Assembly (NCBI GenBank): GCA_964531285.1
Contig: CAZHDI010000084.1
Location: 1-15,211, forward strand
Direction of reading: 5' to 3'
Source of the DNA: CAZHDI01 sp964531285
Lineage (GTDB): Bacteria; Pseudomonadota; Alphaproteobacteria; JAJFIK01
DNA length: 15,211 nt
This document shows, piece after piece, positions 1 to 7,646 of the stretch. The position numbers and the translations under genes are program-made. Positions within the stretch are counted from its first letter, which is position 1; the number at the start of each line of letters is the position of its first letter. The notes beneath the pieces are model-generated. The model searched no databases. It was not told the origin of the DNA and saw only the letters and a list, made by a program, of their open reading frames with translations.

Positions 1-54
1 CCCCCGACCCCCAGATTCGTAGTCTGGTGCTCTATCCAGCTGAGCTACCGGTGC
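1..54 (-). tRNA. tRNA-Arg(ACG), 3' part cut off by window edge
   Basis: Read on the minus strand from 54 down to 1, the sequence gives a 7-nt acceptor strand (GCACCGG), then T8-A9 and a D arm with GCTCAGCTGGATAGAGC. An anticodon stem CCAGA/TCTGG closes the loop CTACGAA, so the anticodon is ACG, which reads CGN arginine codons after A34 deamination to inosine. The variable loop and the 5' strand of the T stem (GGGGG) follow, and the window ends there. The T loop, the other half of the T stem, the 3' acceptor strand and any CCA lie outside. I see no mismatches in the visible stems, so it looks intact. Confidence 0.93.
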
Positions 55-367
55 CTCGGGGCCAAGCCCGACGCCGTGCGGGTGGCCGCGCGGCGGTAAG
101 GCGCTGGTTAAAGCGCAATCCGGCGTGCCGTGCAAGGGGTCTGTCACGATCGGCGCCGCCGCCGTCCGGCCGTGTCGGACCCGGCTTGGCCCGCGATGCC
201 TTGGGCCTGATCAGGGCGCCCAATCGGCGGGCGCGGGACGCGTTTTCCGATCCGCGGGCGGGCAAGGGGGCTTGCGGCGCGGGGCCAAACCGCCTTCCCT
301 GGCCTCAGGGGCCGGGCGGAGACCGGCCCGCCGGGCAGCGAAACGGGACGGGGAGCAGCGCCGCGCC
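55..367. other. Intergenic spacer between tRNA-Arg and the SLC13 transporter
   Basis: This stretch of 313 bases holds no convincing gene. Open frames cross it only because GC-rich sequence has few stops, and their translations are rich in Arg, Pro and Gly with no family resemblance. It should contain the tRNA promoter on the minus strand and the transporter promoter and leader on the plus strand. Only a weak tRNA promoter candidate is visible. A small inverted repeat GCGCT/AGCGC (101-105 and 112-116) lies near the tRNA end. Confidence 0.7.
107..135 (-). promoter_or_regulatory. Candidate sigma-70-type promoter for tRNA-Arg
   Basis: On the minus strand, TTGCAC (135-130) and TTTAAC (112-107) are separated by 17 nt. 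The match to TTGACA/TATAAT is partial (3 of 6 and 4 of 6). The -10 box is about 52 nt upstream of the mature tRNA 5' end, which would leave a leader of roughly 45 nt. It is the most AT-rich spot in the spacer. It is only a candidate. Confidence 0.3.
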
Positions 368-1891
368 ATGCCAGAGCCAATCGATCGCACCGCACCGACC
401 CCTTCAGACCAGGGGCCGGGCCGGCCGCTTTATACGCCAGTCAAAGCGGTGGGCCTTGTGACCGGCCTTGGCATGATGATCGCCACCTGGATCGTCCCGG
501 AACCTGAGGGCCTGTCGCCGGCCGGCTGGTGCGTGGTCGGTGTGGGGCTTTTGATGGCCATCTGGTGGGCCAGCGAGGCGATCCCGATCTCCGCGACCGC
601 GCTGGTGCCGCTCATCGCGCTGCCCATGCTCGATATCGTGCCGGTGCGCGAGGCGGCGGCGGCCTACGCCAATCCTCTGGTTTTCTTGTTCCTCGGCGGC
701 TTCATCATCGGGCGGGCCCTGCAACGCTGGGACCTGCACCGGCGCATCGCGCTGACCATTGCCGCCGCGGTCGGGACCCGCCCGGACCGGCTGATCCTGG
801 GCTTTATGCTGGCCACGGCTTTTTTGAGCATGTGGGTGTCGAACACCGCCACCGCCGTGATGATGGTGCCCATCGCCGCCTCGGTCATCGCGGTCGTCCA
901 GCCCGGCGATCCGCGCTCGCCCCAGGCCATCCATTTCGGCGCGGCCATGATGCTCGGCGTGGCCTATGCCGCGAGCATCGGCGGTGCGGGCACCCTGATC
1001 GGCACGCCGCCCAACGCGTTCCTCGCCGCCTTCATGCTTCAAACCTACGATTTCGAGGTGACCTTCGCGTCCTGGGCGCTGTTCGCCATGCCCGTGGTTG
1101 CGGTCTTGCTGCCGGTCACCTGGCTGGTGCTGACCCGCGTGGTCTATCCCGAGAGCCGGGTGCGCGCGGACGGTGCGGTGCCCGGCGAGGGGCGCGGCGT
1201 GATCCGCGATGCGCTGGCGTCCATGGGGCCGCTGACGACCGCAGAGGCACGGGTCGGGATCGTCTTTGCAGCCGTGGCGATCGCCTGGATCATCCGGCCC
1301 TGGCTGGCCCAGATCCCCGGCCTGGGCGGCCTCTCGGATCCGGTCATCGGCATGCTCGGCGCGCTCGCGCTGTTCCTGCTGCCCGCCGGAAAAGGGGAGC
1401 GCGAGGCCGGGCGCCCGCTTCTGACCTGGGAGGACGCCGAACGGTTGCCGTGGGGCGTGTTGGTGCTGTTCGGCGGCGGGCTGTCGCTGGCCGGTGCCAT
1501 CGGCGCGACGGATCTGGCCGACTGGCTCGGCGAGGGGCTGCGTACCTTCGAGGCCCTGCCGCTGATCCTGTTCATCGCCGTGGTGACCCTGATGATCATC
1601 ATGCTGACCGAACTGACCAGCAATGTGGCGACGACGGCGGCGTTTCTCCCCGTCGTCACGGCTCTGGCGGTCGCGACCGGAAACGCGCCGCTCGATCTCG
1701 GCGCACCGGCGGCACTGGCGGCGAGTTGCGCCTTCATGCTCCCCGTGGCCACGCCGCCCAACGCGGTGGTGTTCTCCTCCGGCCATGTCACCATCCAGCA
1801 GATGATCCGGGCCGGGATCGTGATGAACATCATCGCCGCGAGCGTGATCGTGCTCGCGGGCACGCTGCTGGTGCCGCTGGTGTTCGGCTAA
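368..1891 (+). CDS. SLC13/DASS-family sodium:di/tricarboxylate symporter
   Basis: A 507-residue inner-membrane carrier of the divalent anion:Na+ symporter family (INDY/SdcS/NaDC type), whose members import succinate, malate, fumarate or citrate with Na+. The two inverted halves each show the family signature: S158-N159-T160 followed by T213-PPN-A217, and S418-N419-V420 followed by T462-PPN-A466. In the family these SNT/SNV hairpin tips bind Na+ and the carboxylate. The chain is hydrophobic throughout, with an Arg/Gly-rich loop near residues 258-290. ATG 368 was chosen over the in-frame ATG at 125: residues before it are Arg/Gly/Ala-rich and unlike a transporter, and GGGGAG lies about 9-14 nt upstream of 368. 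The stop overlaps the stop of the convergent binding-protein gene. The substrate cannot be read from the sequence; a di- or tricarboxylate is inferred from the family. Confidence 0.9.
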   Translation: MPEPIDRTAPTPSDQGPGRPLYTPVKAVGLVTGLGMMIATWIVPEPEGLSPAGWCVVGVGLLMAIWWASEAIPISATALVPLIALPMLDIVPVREAAAAYANPLVFLFLGGFIIGRALQRWDLHRRIALTIAAAVGTRPDRLILGFMLATAFLSMWVSNTATAVMMVPIAASVIAVVQPGDPRSPQAIHFGAAMMLGVAYAASIGGAGTLIGTPPNAFLAAFMLQTYDFEVTFASWALFAMPVVAVLLPVTWLVLTRVVYPESRVRADGAVPGEGRGVIRDALASMGPLTTAEARVGIVFAAVAIAWIIRPWLAQIPGLGGLSDPVIGMLGALALFLLPAGKGEREAGRPLLTWEDAERLPWGVLVLFGGGLSLAGAIGATDLADWLGEGLRTFEALPLILFIAVVTLMIIMLTELTSNVATTAAFLPVVTALAVATGNAPLDLGAPAALAASCAFMLPVATPPNAVVFSSGHVTIQQMIRAGIVMNIIAASVIVLAGTLLVPLVFG

Positions 1892-3552
1892 TGGGCACCT
1901 ATGGGTCCGTCCGTGGGCGAAGGCCCGGCCAGGGACAGCCAGCGGGTGGCGTTGTATCCGGCCGGGTTCGGGACATACCCCTCGACTCGGCTGGCGACCA
2001 GCACCTGGATGGTCGGCGTCAGGAGCGGGATTAGCGGGATATCCGCCAGCATCATCGTTTCGGCCTCGCGCAGCAGATCGAACCGGTCGTCTGCTGACAA
2101 TGTCTGCTTGGCGCGGTCGAGCAGCACGTCGAAGGCCGGATTATCATAGCCGGAGTCATTGCCGGCTTCGGTTTCCGAATGCATATAGCGCAGCAGGCTG
2201 TAGGGATCGTTGCCGTCGGCCAGCCAGGACGCCAGGGCGGCTTCGAAATTGCCCGCCTCGATATCCTGGTAATGGGTCTTCATCTCGCGCGATGACAGGG
2301 TGACCGCGATGCCGACCGGTTTGAGCATCGCCTGCACGGCGATCGCGACGCGGTCGTTGTTGCCGGGCATATAGCGCAGATCGAAGGTCAGCGGAGTGTC
2401 GGGCCCGAAGCCGTTGGCGGCAAGAAGCGCCGCGCTTTCCTCGAGCCGCGCGGCCATGTCCGCCTCCGCGTAATCGACGGACGGGCGGGCGCCTCCGTAT
2501 GCGACGGATGCGGGCGTGAAAGCGACGGCCGGTTCCTCGCCGAGCTGGCGCAAATCCGCGATGCGGCCGGTATCGATGGCCAGCGCGACAGCCCGGCGCA
2601 GGTCGGGCGTGTCGAAGGGGGGCTTGCGCATATTGAGGGCGATGTAAAGATTCGTATACGTTCCATGGCTGATCGCCTCGCCGCCAAGCCGCTCCTGCCA
2701 CGCCACATACTGTTGGGCTATCATCCGGTTCTGAATGTCTAGTTCACCGTTCCGGAAGCTCCGGAAGGCGGTGTTCAGATCTTCTGTCGGGAGATAATGG
2801 ACCGCTTCGATGGCGACCTCGTCGGCGGCGTAATAGCGCGGATTGCGCTCCAGCCGGACAAAAGTGTTGGGCCGCCAATCGGCCAGCGTATAAGCGCCGT
2901 TGGACACCATGGTGCCGGGCCTCACCCAGGCATCGCCATGGGCGTCCACCGCGTGGCGGGGAATGGGGAGGGCGTACATGCCGGGGATGCCCATCAACGT
3001 GGAGGGCAGGTCGATCACCGGATGATCCAGCGTGATCTCCAGGGTCGCATCGTCGATGGCCCGCACACCCAAAGCCTCGGGGGGCATCCGGCCCGTGTTC
3101 ACCGCGGCGGCATTGCGGATCATATAAATCTGATCGACATAGCGGGCGGCGGTTTCCGGCGCCAATGCCCGGCGGATGCCGAAAACGAAATCCTCCGCCG
3201 TTACCGGTACCCCGTCCGACCACTGATGGGGCCGGATGGTGAAGGTCCACGTCTGTTTGTCGTCACTCGCAATCCAGCTTTCCGCGGCTCCGGGCACCGC
3301 GTTGCCCGTCGGACCCGGGATGGCCAGACCGTCGAAGACATCGATCAGGATATCGACCTCGGACGAGAGCGCCACACGATGCGGATCGAGCGTTCCCGGC
3401 TCGGCGACATTGCCCCGGCGCAAGAGATTGGTCTCGGCCGTGGTGACGGTCTCGTCCGGAGGCGGAGCATCGCAGGCGGCGAGGCTCGTGCCCAACAGGC
3501 CAAGCGCAAGGCACCAGGCCACCACGCGGCGAACCACTGAAAAGCTGGTCAT
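1888..3552 (-). CDS. Peptide-type ABC transporter substrate-binding lipoprotein (OppA/SBP_bac_5 family)
   Basis: This 554-residue protein belongs to the extracellular solute-binding family 5 (OppA, DppA, MppA), which captures oligopeptides or similar ligands in the periplasm. The N terminus has two Arg, a hydrophobic stretch and a lipobox L24-A-A-C27, so it should be lipid-anchored. Family features include the early segment with TLDPH, the following block ending in WSDGVPVTAEDF, and the C-terminal lobe with long helices and a final domain near GYNATRWLSL. Start 3552 was chosen because GAGGA lies 8 nt upstream and the signal sequence then begins properly; the ATG 21 bases further upstream adds residues with no role. 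No permease or ATPase gene is in the window, so it is an orphan receptor here. It lies 90 bp downstream of the P1 peptidase on the same strand and may be co-transcribed with it. The ligand is unknown. Confidence 0.88.
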   Translation of the reverse strand: MTSFSVVRRVVAWCLALGLLGTSLAACDAPPPDETVTTAETNLLRRGNVAEPGTLDPHRVALSSEVDILIDVFDGLAIPGPTGNAVPGAAESWIASDDKQTWTFTIRPHQWSDGVPVTAEDFVFGIRRALAPETAARYVDQIYMIRNAAAVNTGRMPPEALGVRAIDDATLEITLDHPVIDLPSTLMGIPGMYALPIPRHAVDAHGDAWVRPGTMVSNGAYTLADWRPNTFVRLERNPRYYAADEVAIEAVHYLPTEDLNTAFRSFRNGELDIQNRMIAQQYVAWQERLGGEAISHGTYTNLYIALNMRKPPFDTPDLRRAVALAIDTGRIADLRQLGEEPAVAFTPASVAYGGARPSVDYAEADMAARLEESAALLAANGFGPDTPLTFDLRYMPGNNDRVAIAVQAMLKPVGIAVTLSSREMKTHYQDIEAGNFEAALASWLADGNDPYSLLRYMHSETEAGNDSGYDNPAFDVLLDRAKQTLSADDRFDLLREAETMMLADIPLIPLLTPTIQVLVASRVEGYVPNPAGYNATRWLSLAGPSPTDGPIGAH

Positions 3553-3642
3553 GGGCAGGTCCTCGCAGAGCACGTCAACAGACTATCTGCGTACCAGTCT
3601 AGCATCTCCCGATGCCCTGGCGAGAGACTGCCGGGCCCCGAT

Positions 3643-4722
3643 CTACACCCGGAACACCGACCGGAAGGCTTTCGCATCGCCCAGGGTCTTGGCTTCATAG
3701 ACCCCGCGCGCGATCGCCCGGGCCATGGTGTCGGCGGCCAGCATGCCGAGGCGCGCCAGCGAAAAGGCCCGCGGCTCGCCAAGCGTCGTGGTGCCCGTGG
3801 CCAGCGCGAAGATCACGTCGCCATCGAACGGCGTGTGGATGGGCCGCAGGGCGCGCGCATACCCGTCATGGGCCATGATCGCGAGGCGTTTGGCCTCGGC
3901 CGGGGTGAGCGCGGCATTCGTGGCCACGACCCCGATGGTCGTGTTGGTGCCCGCCACCGAACCGCTCGCGCCGGCGGTGCCGGTCTTGGTATCCGGCGGC
4001 CAATCGGGCGCGAAATCCATCGGGCCGCGCGGTGCCTGCTGACCGCCCAACTCATTGTTTTGTTCATGGGCCCAGGCCCAAAAGGTGCCCGTGCCCGGCA
4101 TCACCGGTGAGCCGAAGGCATTGACCGCCGCCAGGGCGCCGACCTGATAGCCGTCGAGCGTTGTGATCGAGGCGCTGCCCAGCCCGCCCTTGTAGGCTCC
4201 GGCCCGGGCGCCGTAACCGGCCCCCGCATTGCCCAAGGCGTGGTCCGCGCCGGCGCCGGCCGCGGCGTCGCGCCCGAGCGCATAGTAGGGGGGCTGCGCG
4301 CCCCCGTCCTTCGCGCCCCCGTCCTTCGCGCCCCAGTCCTTCGCGCCCCAGTCCTTCGCGCCGCCATTGTTGAGATCGAACAGGATCGCCGCCGGGACGA
4401 CCGGCGCAACGATGGGCGCGCCCGGCACCTCATAACCCCGCCCTTGCGCGCCGAGCCAGGCCGCGACCCCTGACGCCGCGTCGAGCCCATAGACCGACCC
4501 GCCCGACAGCACCACCGCGTCCACGGCATCGACCAGGCAACTGGCGTCGAGCGCGTCGGTCTCGCGGGTGCCGGGCGCACCGCCGCGCGTATCGACCGCC
4601 GCGACCGCCCGGGCGTCGGGCAGGATCACCGTGGTGCCGGTACGGGCGCCCGCATCCTCGGCATTGCCGACAAGAATCCCGTCCACATCGGTGATGAGAT
4701 TGCGCCGTCCGGGTGCAGTCAT
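3643..4722 (-). CDS. P1/DmpA-family (S58) self-processing aminopeptidase
   Basis: A 359-residue member of the P1 peptidase family, which includes the D-/L-aminopeptidase DmpA, beta-peptidyl aminopeptidases and nylon hydrolase NylC. These are N-terminal nucleophile enzymes that cut themselves into two chains. Visible family blocks are SGGSVYGLDAASG (73-85), PAAILFDL (110-117), a Gly/Ala-rich GNAGAGYGARAG segment (164-175) with KGGLGSAS following, and N260-T261-T262 before IGVVATNAAL. By family precedent self-cleavage should fall between N260 and T261, with T261 as nucleophile. No signal peptide is seen, so it is probably cytoplasmic. Start 4722 has AAGGA 8 nt upstream; the open frame extends to 4824 but that part is Arg/Pro-rich and not conserved-looking. 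Residues 121-140 are four GAKD(W/G) repeats in a loop, which is unusual for the family. It is divergent from the gamma-glutamyltransferase gene. Confidence 0.88.
   Translation of the reverse strand: MTAPGRRNLITDVDGILVGNAEDAGARTGTTVILPDARAVAAVDTRGGAPGTRETDALDASCLVDAVDAVVLSGGSVYGLDAASGVAAWLGAQGRGYEVPGAPIVAPVVPAAILFDLNNGGAKDWGAKDWGAKDGGAKDGGAQPPYYALGRDAAAGAGADHALGNAGAGYGARAGAYKGGLGSASITTLDGYQVGALAAVNAFGSPVMPGTGTFWAWAHEQNNELGGQQAPRGPMDFAPDWPPDTKTGTAGASGSVAGTNTTIGVVATNAALTPAEAKRLAIMAHDGYARALRPIHTPFDGDVIFALATGTTTLGEPRAFSLARLGMLAADTMARAIARGVYEAKTLGDAKAFRSVFRV
4296..4355 (-). repeat. In-frame 15-bp tandem repeat inside the P1 peptidase gene
   Basis: Four consecutive 15-bp units (4296-4310, 4311-4325, 4326-4340, 4341-4355) plus the first 7 bases of a fifth. 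On the plus strand the unit reads TCGCGCCCCCGTCCT or TCGCGCCCCAGTCCT, and the unit at 4296 differs at its first base. On the coding strand they encode GAKDW twice and then GAKDG twice, followed by GAQPP. The length is a multiple of three, so copy-number changes would lengthen or shorten a surface loop without breaking the frame. Confidence 0.95.
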
Positions 4723-4838
4723 GGCCGTGTCCTTGCCGAAAAAGCGGGCAGTCGCGCCCGGCCGGGCCGGTGCGCACCGCCGGCGTCCGGGCCATGTGGT
4801 GCGCGGCCCCTGGTTTAACGGCATACTAGCGCCTGATT

Positions 4839-4854
4839 TGACCCGCGCGGGTCA
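4839..4854. promoter_or_regulatory. Perfect 16-bp palindrome in the divergent spacer, possible operator
   Basis: TGACCCGCGCGGGTCA is a perfect inverted repeat with no spacer. It lies in the 156-bp spacer between the divergent P1 peptidase (start 4722) and gamma-glutamyltransferase (start 4879) genes, 24 bp before the latter. A dimeric repressor or activator could bind it and control both genes. It could also form a stem in RNA, but it has no loop to speak of and no T tract, so it does not look like a terminator. No regulator gene is adjacent. Confidence 0.45.
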
Positions 4855-4878
4855 CCTTGCCGGGAGAAAGGATCCGTC

Positions 4879-6600
4879 ATGGCCGCCATTCGCCGCCGAC
4901 TAGCCCTGTTGTCCGCCGCGCTGTGTGCGCTGGCCCTGAGCGCCTGTGCCACGACGATGAGCGATCCGGCGCCCAAGGGCATGGTCGCGGCGGCCGATCC
5001 GCGCGCGGTCGATGCCGGGCTGGCGGTGCTGGCGCGCGGCGGCAACGCGGTCGATGCGGCGATGGCGGTGCAAGCGGTTCTGGGGCTCGTCGAACCGCAG
5101 TCGTCCGGGCTCGGCGGCGGCGCGTTCGCCCTGGTCTGGATGGCCGAGGAAGGCAGGCTTTATGCCTATGACGGCCGGGAAACCGCGCCCGCTTCGGCCA
5201 CGCCGGAACAGTTTCTCGATGCCGATGGTAAGCCCTTGAGTTATCGCGACGCGGTGTTCGGCGGCAAGTCGGTCGGCGTGCCGGGTCTTGTGGCGATGAT
5301 GGACCTTCTGCATCGGGATCATGGCGCGCTCGACTGGTCGACCCTCTATGACGATGCCATTGCGCTCGGCGACAACGGCTTCGCGATTTCCGACCGGCTG
5401 GCGATGATGATCACGCTGTTTCCGCCCACCAAGGAAATGCCCGCCACCAACGCTTATTTCTTCGACGAGAACGACGAGCCCTATCCGGCCGGCCATGTCA
5501 TTGTGAACACCGCCTATGCCGACACGCTGCGCACCATCGCCAGCGAGGGCGCCGCCGGGTTCTATACGGGGCCCATCGCCGAGGCCATCGCCGATGCGGT
5601 CACCAATGCGCCGCGCAATGCCATGCCGATGACCCTGGAGGATATCGCGGGCTATGAGGCCAAGCGGCGGGACCCGATCTGTGTCGAGTACCGGGTGTGG
5701 TCCGTGTGCGGTATGTCTCCGCCGACCTCGGGCGGCATCGCGGTCGGCCAGATTTTGGGCATGCTGGAGCCGTTCGATGTCGGCGCCCTCGATCCCAGCG
5801 GGCCCGAGTTCATTCACTTGATGGGTGAGGCCGCGCGGCTGGCCTATGCCGACCGGGCCATGTATGTCGGCGACAGCGATTTCGTCGATGTGCCCGTCGC
5901 CGGTCTTCTGAACAAAGAGTATCTGGCTGCCCGGTCCGCGCTGATCGACCCCGCGGCGCCGCTCGATGAAGCCAAAGCCGGCGATCCGTGGGCCTATATG
6001 GCTGAGGCCGATCAGGCGCGCGCCCCGGACGTGTCGCCGGAATATGCCGGGACCAGTCATTTTTCCATCGTCGATGGCGATGGCAATGTGGTCTCCATGA
6101 CCACCACGATTGAATCTCTGTTCGGCAGCCATCTGATGGCCGCCGGGTTCTTCCTCAACAATGAATTGACCGATTTTTCCTTCGAGCCCCGCCGCGACGG
6201 CGCGCTGGTGGCGAATGCGGTCATGGCCGGCAAGCGCCCGCGCAGCTCCATGTCGCCGACCATCGTGTTTGATGCGGATGGCGCGCCGTATTTTGCGATC
6301 GGGTCGCCGGGCGGGTCGCGCATTCCGCTTTATGTGACCAAGGCGCTGATCGGGGTGCTGGATCAGGGGCTGAGCGTGCAGGACGCGGTGGCGCTTCCAA
6401 ATCACGCCGACCGCAATCGGGGCAGTCTGGAACTGGAGCGCGATACGGCTCTCGATGCCGTGGTCCCGGCGCTCGAAGCCAAGGGCCATGAGATCCGCCG
6501 GTCCCGGATGACCAGCGGGCTCAACGGCATCCGGATCACGCCGGAGGGCTTGGAAGGCGGCGCCGATCCCCGCCGCGAAGGCACCGCTGACGGGCTCTGA
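4879..6600 (+). CDS. ggt: Gamma-glutamyltransferase, predicted lipoprotein
   Basis: A 573-residue gamma-glutamyltranspeptidase (EC 2.3.2.2; also glutathione hydrolase), about the length of the E. coli enzyme. It removes the gamma-glutamyl group from glutathione and related peptides outside the cytoplasm. It is an N-terminal nucleophile enzyme that self-cleaves before a Thr. That Thr is T392 in the GTSHFS block, followed by the family pattern DGDGNVVSMTTTIES. Other expected residues are R100 in YDGRET (binds the gamma-glutamyl carboxylate), the SSMSP block (456-460) and the oxyanion glycines in GSPGGS (475-480). The signal peptide ends in a lipobox A-L-S-A-C23, so the enzyme is probably membrane-anchored; many homologues are soluble periplasmic proteins. 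AGAAAGGA lies just upstream of ATG 4879. It is divergent from the P1 peptidase and converges with glk, leaving only 22 bp between stops. Confidence 0.94.
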   Translation: MAAIRRRLALLSAALCALALSACATTMSDPAPKGMVAAADPRAVDAGLAVLARGGNAVDAAMAVQAVLGLVEPQSSGLGGGAFALVWMAEEGRLYAYDGRETAPASATPEQFLDADGKPLSYRDAVFGGKSVGVPGLVAMMDLLHRDHGALDWSTLYDDAIALGDNGFAISDRLAMMITLFPPTKEMPATNAYFFDENDEPYPAGHVIVNTAYADTLRTIASEGAAGFYTGPIAEAIADAVTNAPRNAMPMTLEDIAGYEAKRRDPICVEYRVWSVCGMSPPTSGGIAVGQILGMLEPFDVGALDPSGPEFIHLMGEAARLAYADRAMYVGDSDFVDVPVAGLLNKEYLAARSALIDPAAPLDEAKAGDPWAYMAEADQARAPDVSPEYAGTSHFSIVDGDGNVVSMTTTIESLFGSHLMAAGFFLNNELTDFSFEPRRDGALVANAVMAGKRPRSSMSPTIVFDADGAPYFAIGSPGGSRIPLYVTKALIGVLDQGLSVQDAVALPNHADRNRGSLELERDTALDAVVPALEAKGHEIRRSRMTSGLNGIRITPEGLEGGADPRREGTADGL

Positions 6601-6622
6601 GGGGGGGGCTCTGAAGAGGGGG

Positions 6623-7600
6623 CTATCCGCCCCGGCGCTGGTCCCACAAGGCGGCGAGACCCAAGAGCGCGGGGCGCCCGCCGGTGATCAGCGTGACCGG
6701 GATCTGCTCCATATAGGACCTGAACCGGCCCTTGGCCTCGAAGCCGTCGCGGAATTGAGCCCGATCAAACAGCGGTCCCCATTTGGGCAGGATCCCGCCG
6801 GCCAGATAAACCCCGCCCCGCGCGCCCAGGGTGAGCGCCAGATTGCCCGCCACGACACCGAGCCAGCGCGAGAACAGCCGAATGCTGGCCTCGGCATGGG
6901 CGCAAGTTCCATCGCCCGCGCGCCGGGCGATTTCGGGGGCATCGATCGGGTCTTCGGCGGTCGCGCCCGAAACGGCCCGCACCGCGCTATAGAGCGTCAC
7001 CAGTCCGGGTCCGGACAAAATATCCTCGACCGACACATGATCGTCCGAACTGCGCACATGGCGCAGGATCGCGATCTCCAGATCGGACGAGGCCGGCAGG
7101 TCCACATGGCCGCCTTCGCCGTCAAGCGGAATGACGCTGCCGCGCCCGTCGGGAATAAGCGCCGATACGCCGAGCCCGGTGCCCGGTCCCATCACGCCGA
7201 TCGGGCTGTGCGCCCGCGCCGTTCCGGCGTGCACGGTTTCCCGGAAGTTTTCATCGACCAGGATCACGCCCATGGCCATGGCGGTGAAATCATTCACCAC
7301 CAGCGGATCCGGCGTGCCCGCCGCGGCGGCGATCTCGCCCTGGTCGATGATCCAGGGCGAGTTGGTCATCTTGATGCGCCCGTCGAACACCGGCCCGGCG
7401 CCGCACACCGCGACCCCGTCGAGCCGGTCCGCCGCGCCTTGGGTCTGGGTCAGATAAAGGCCGATGGCGCTCGACAGATCCGGATGATCGGCGGCGAGCC
7501 AATGGGCCGGTTCGCTCACAAACGCGCCGCCGCGCCAGAGCACCAGACGGGCATGGGTCCCGCCGATATCGGCCAGGAGCAGGGTCGGGTCATGGGGCAT
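6623..7600 (-). CDS. glk: Glucokinase (bacterial Glk type)
   Basis: A 325-residue ATP-dependent glucokinase (EC 2.7.1.2), close to the usual length of the E. coli Glk family and not a ROK protein. It phosphorylates cytoplasmic glucose to glucose 6-phosphate. Seen in order: the phosphate-binding loop D11-IGGTHAR18, V-N103-D104-FTAMA with D104 as the expected catalytic base, GPGTGLGVS, the sugar-binding E162-GGH165, and LAGGILPKW near the C terminus. GGGAGA is upstream of ATG 7600. It is the last gene of the five-gene minus-strand cluster, 46 bp downstream of tam, and converges with ggt. Nothing else in the cluster is a sugar gene, so its placement gives no clue to regulation. Confidence 0.93.
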   Translation of the reverse strand: MPHDPTLLLADIGGTHARLVLWRGGAFVSEPAHWLAADHPDLSSAIGLYLTQTQGAADRLDGVAVCGAGPVFDGRIKMTNSPWIIDQGEIAAAAGTPDPLVVNDFTAMAMGVILVDENFRETVHAGTARAHSPIGVMGPGTGLGVSALIPDGRGSVIPLDGEGGHVDLPASSDLEIAILRHVRSSDDHVSVEDILSGPGLVTLYSAVRAVSGATAEDPIDAPEIARRAGDGTCAHAEASIRLFSRWLGVVAGNLALTLGARGGVYLAGGILPKWGPLFDRAQFRDGFEAKGRFRSYMEQIPVTLITGGRPALLGLAALWDQRRGG

Positions 7601-7646
7601 GCCGGTCGTCTCTCCCGATCAGCGGGGTCTTTGGGCGGGCGCGCGC

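Noticed and set aside
125..367. Upstream ATG at 125 as the transporter start
   Set aside because: The added 81 residues are Arg/Gly/Ala-rich and unlike the family N terminus, while ATG 368 has a purine-rich ribosome-binding site.
404..1786. Long minus-strand open frame opposite the SLC13 transporter
   Set aside because: It is the antisense of a clear membrane transporter. The product is His/Arg/Gln/Gly-rich with no family resemblance, as expected of a GC-rich shadow frame.
3608..3635. Terminator-like hairpin after the P1 peptidase
   Set aside because: Arms related to GCCCTGGC and GCCGGGC can pair with a bulge, but no T tract follows on either strand, so termination is not supported.
4900..6489. 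529-codon minus-strand frame opposite ggt
   Set aside because: The plus strand has all gamma-glutamyltransferase motifs and a Shine-Dalgarno. The antisense product is low-complexity Arg/His/Gly-rich.
6592..6614. Repeated GGGCTCTGA at the end of ggt and just after it
   Set aside because: Two 9-base copies 14 bp apart in a G-rich spacer. Most likely a small local duplication with no evident role.
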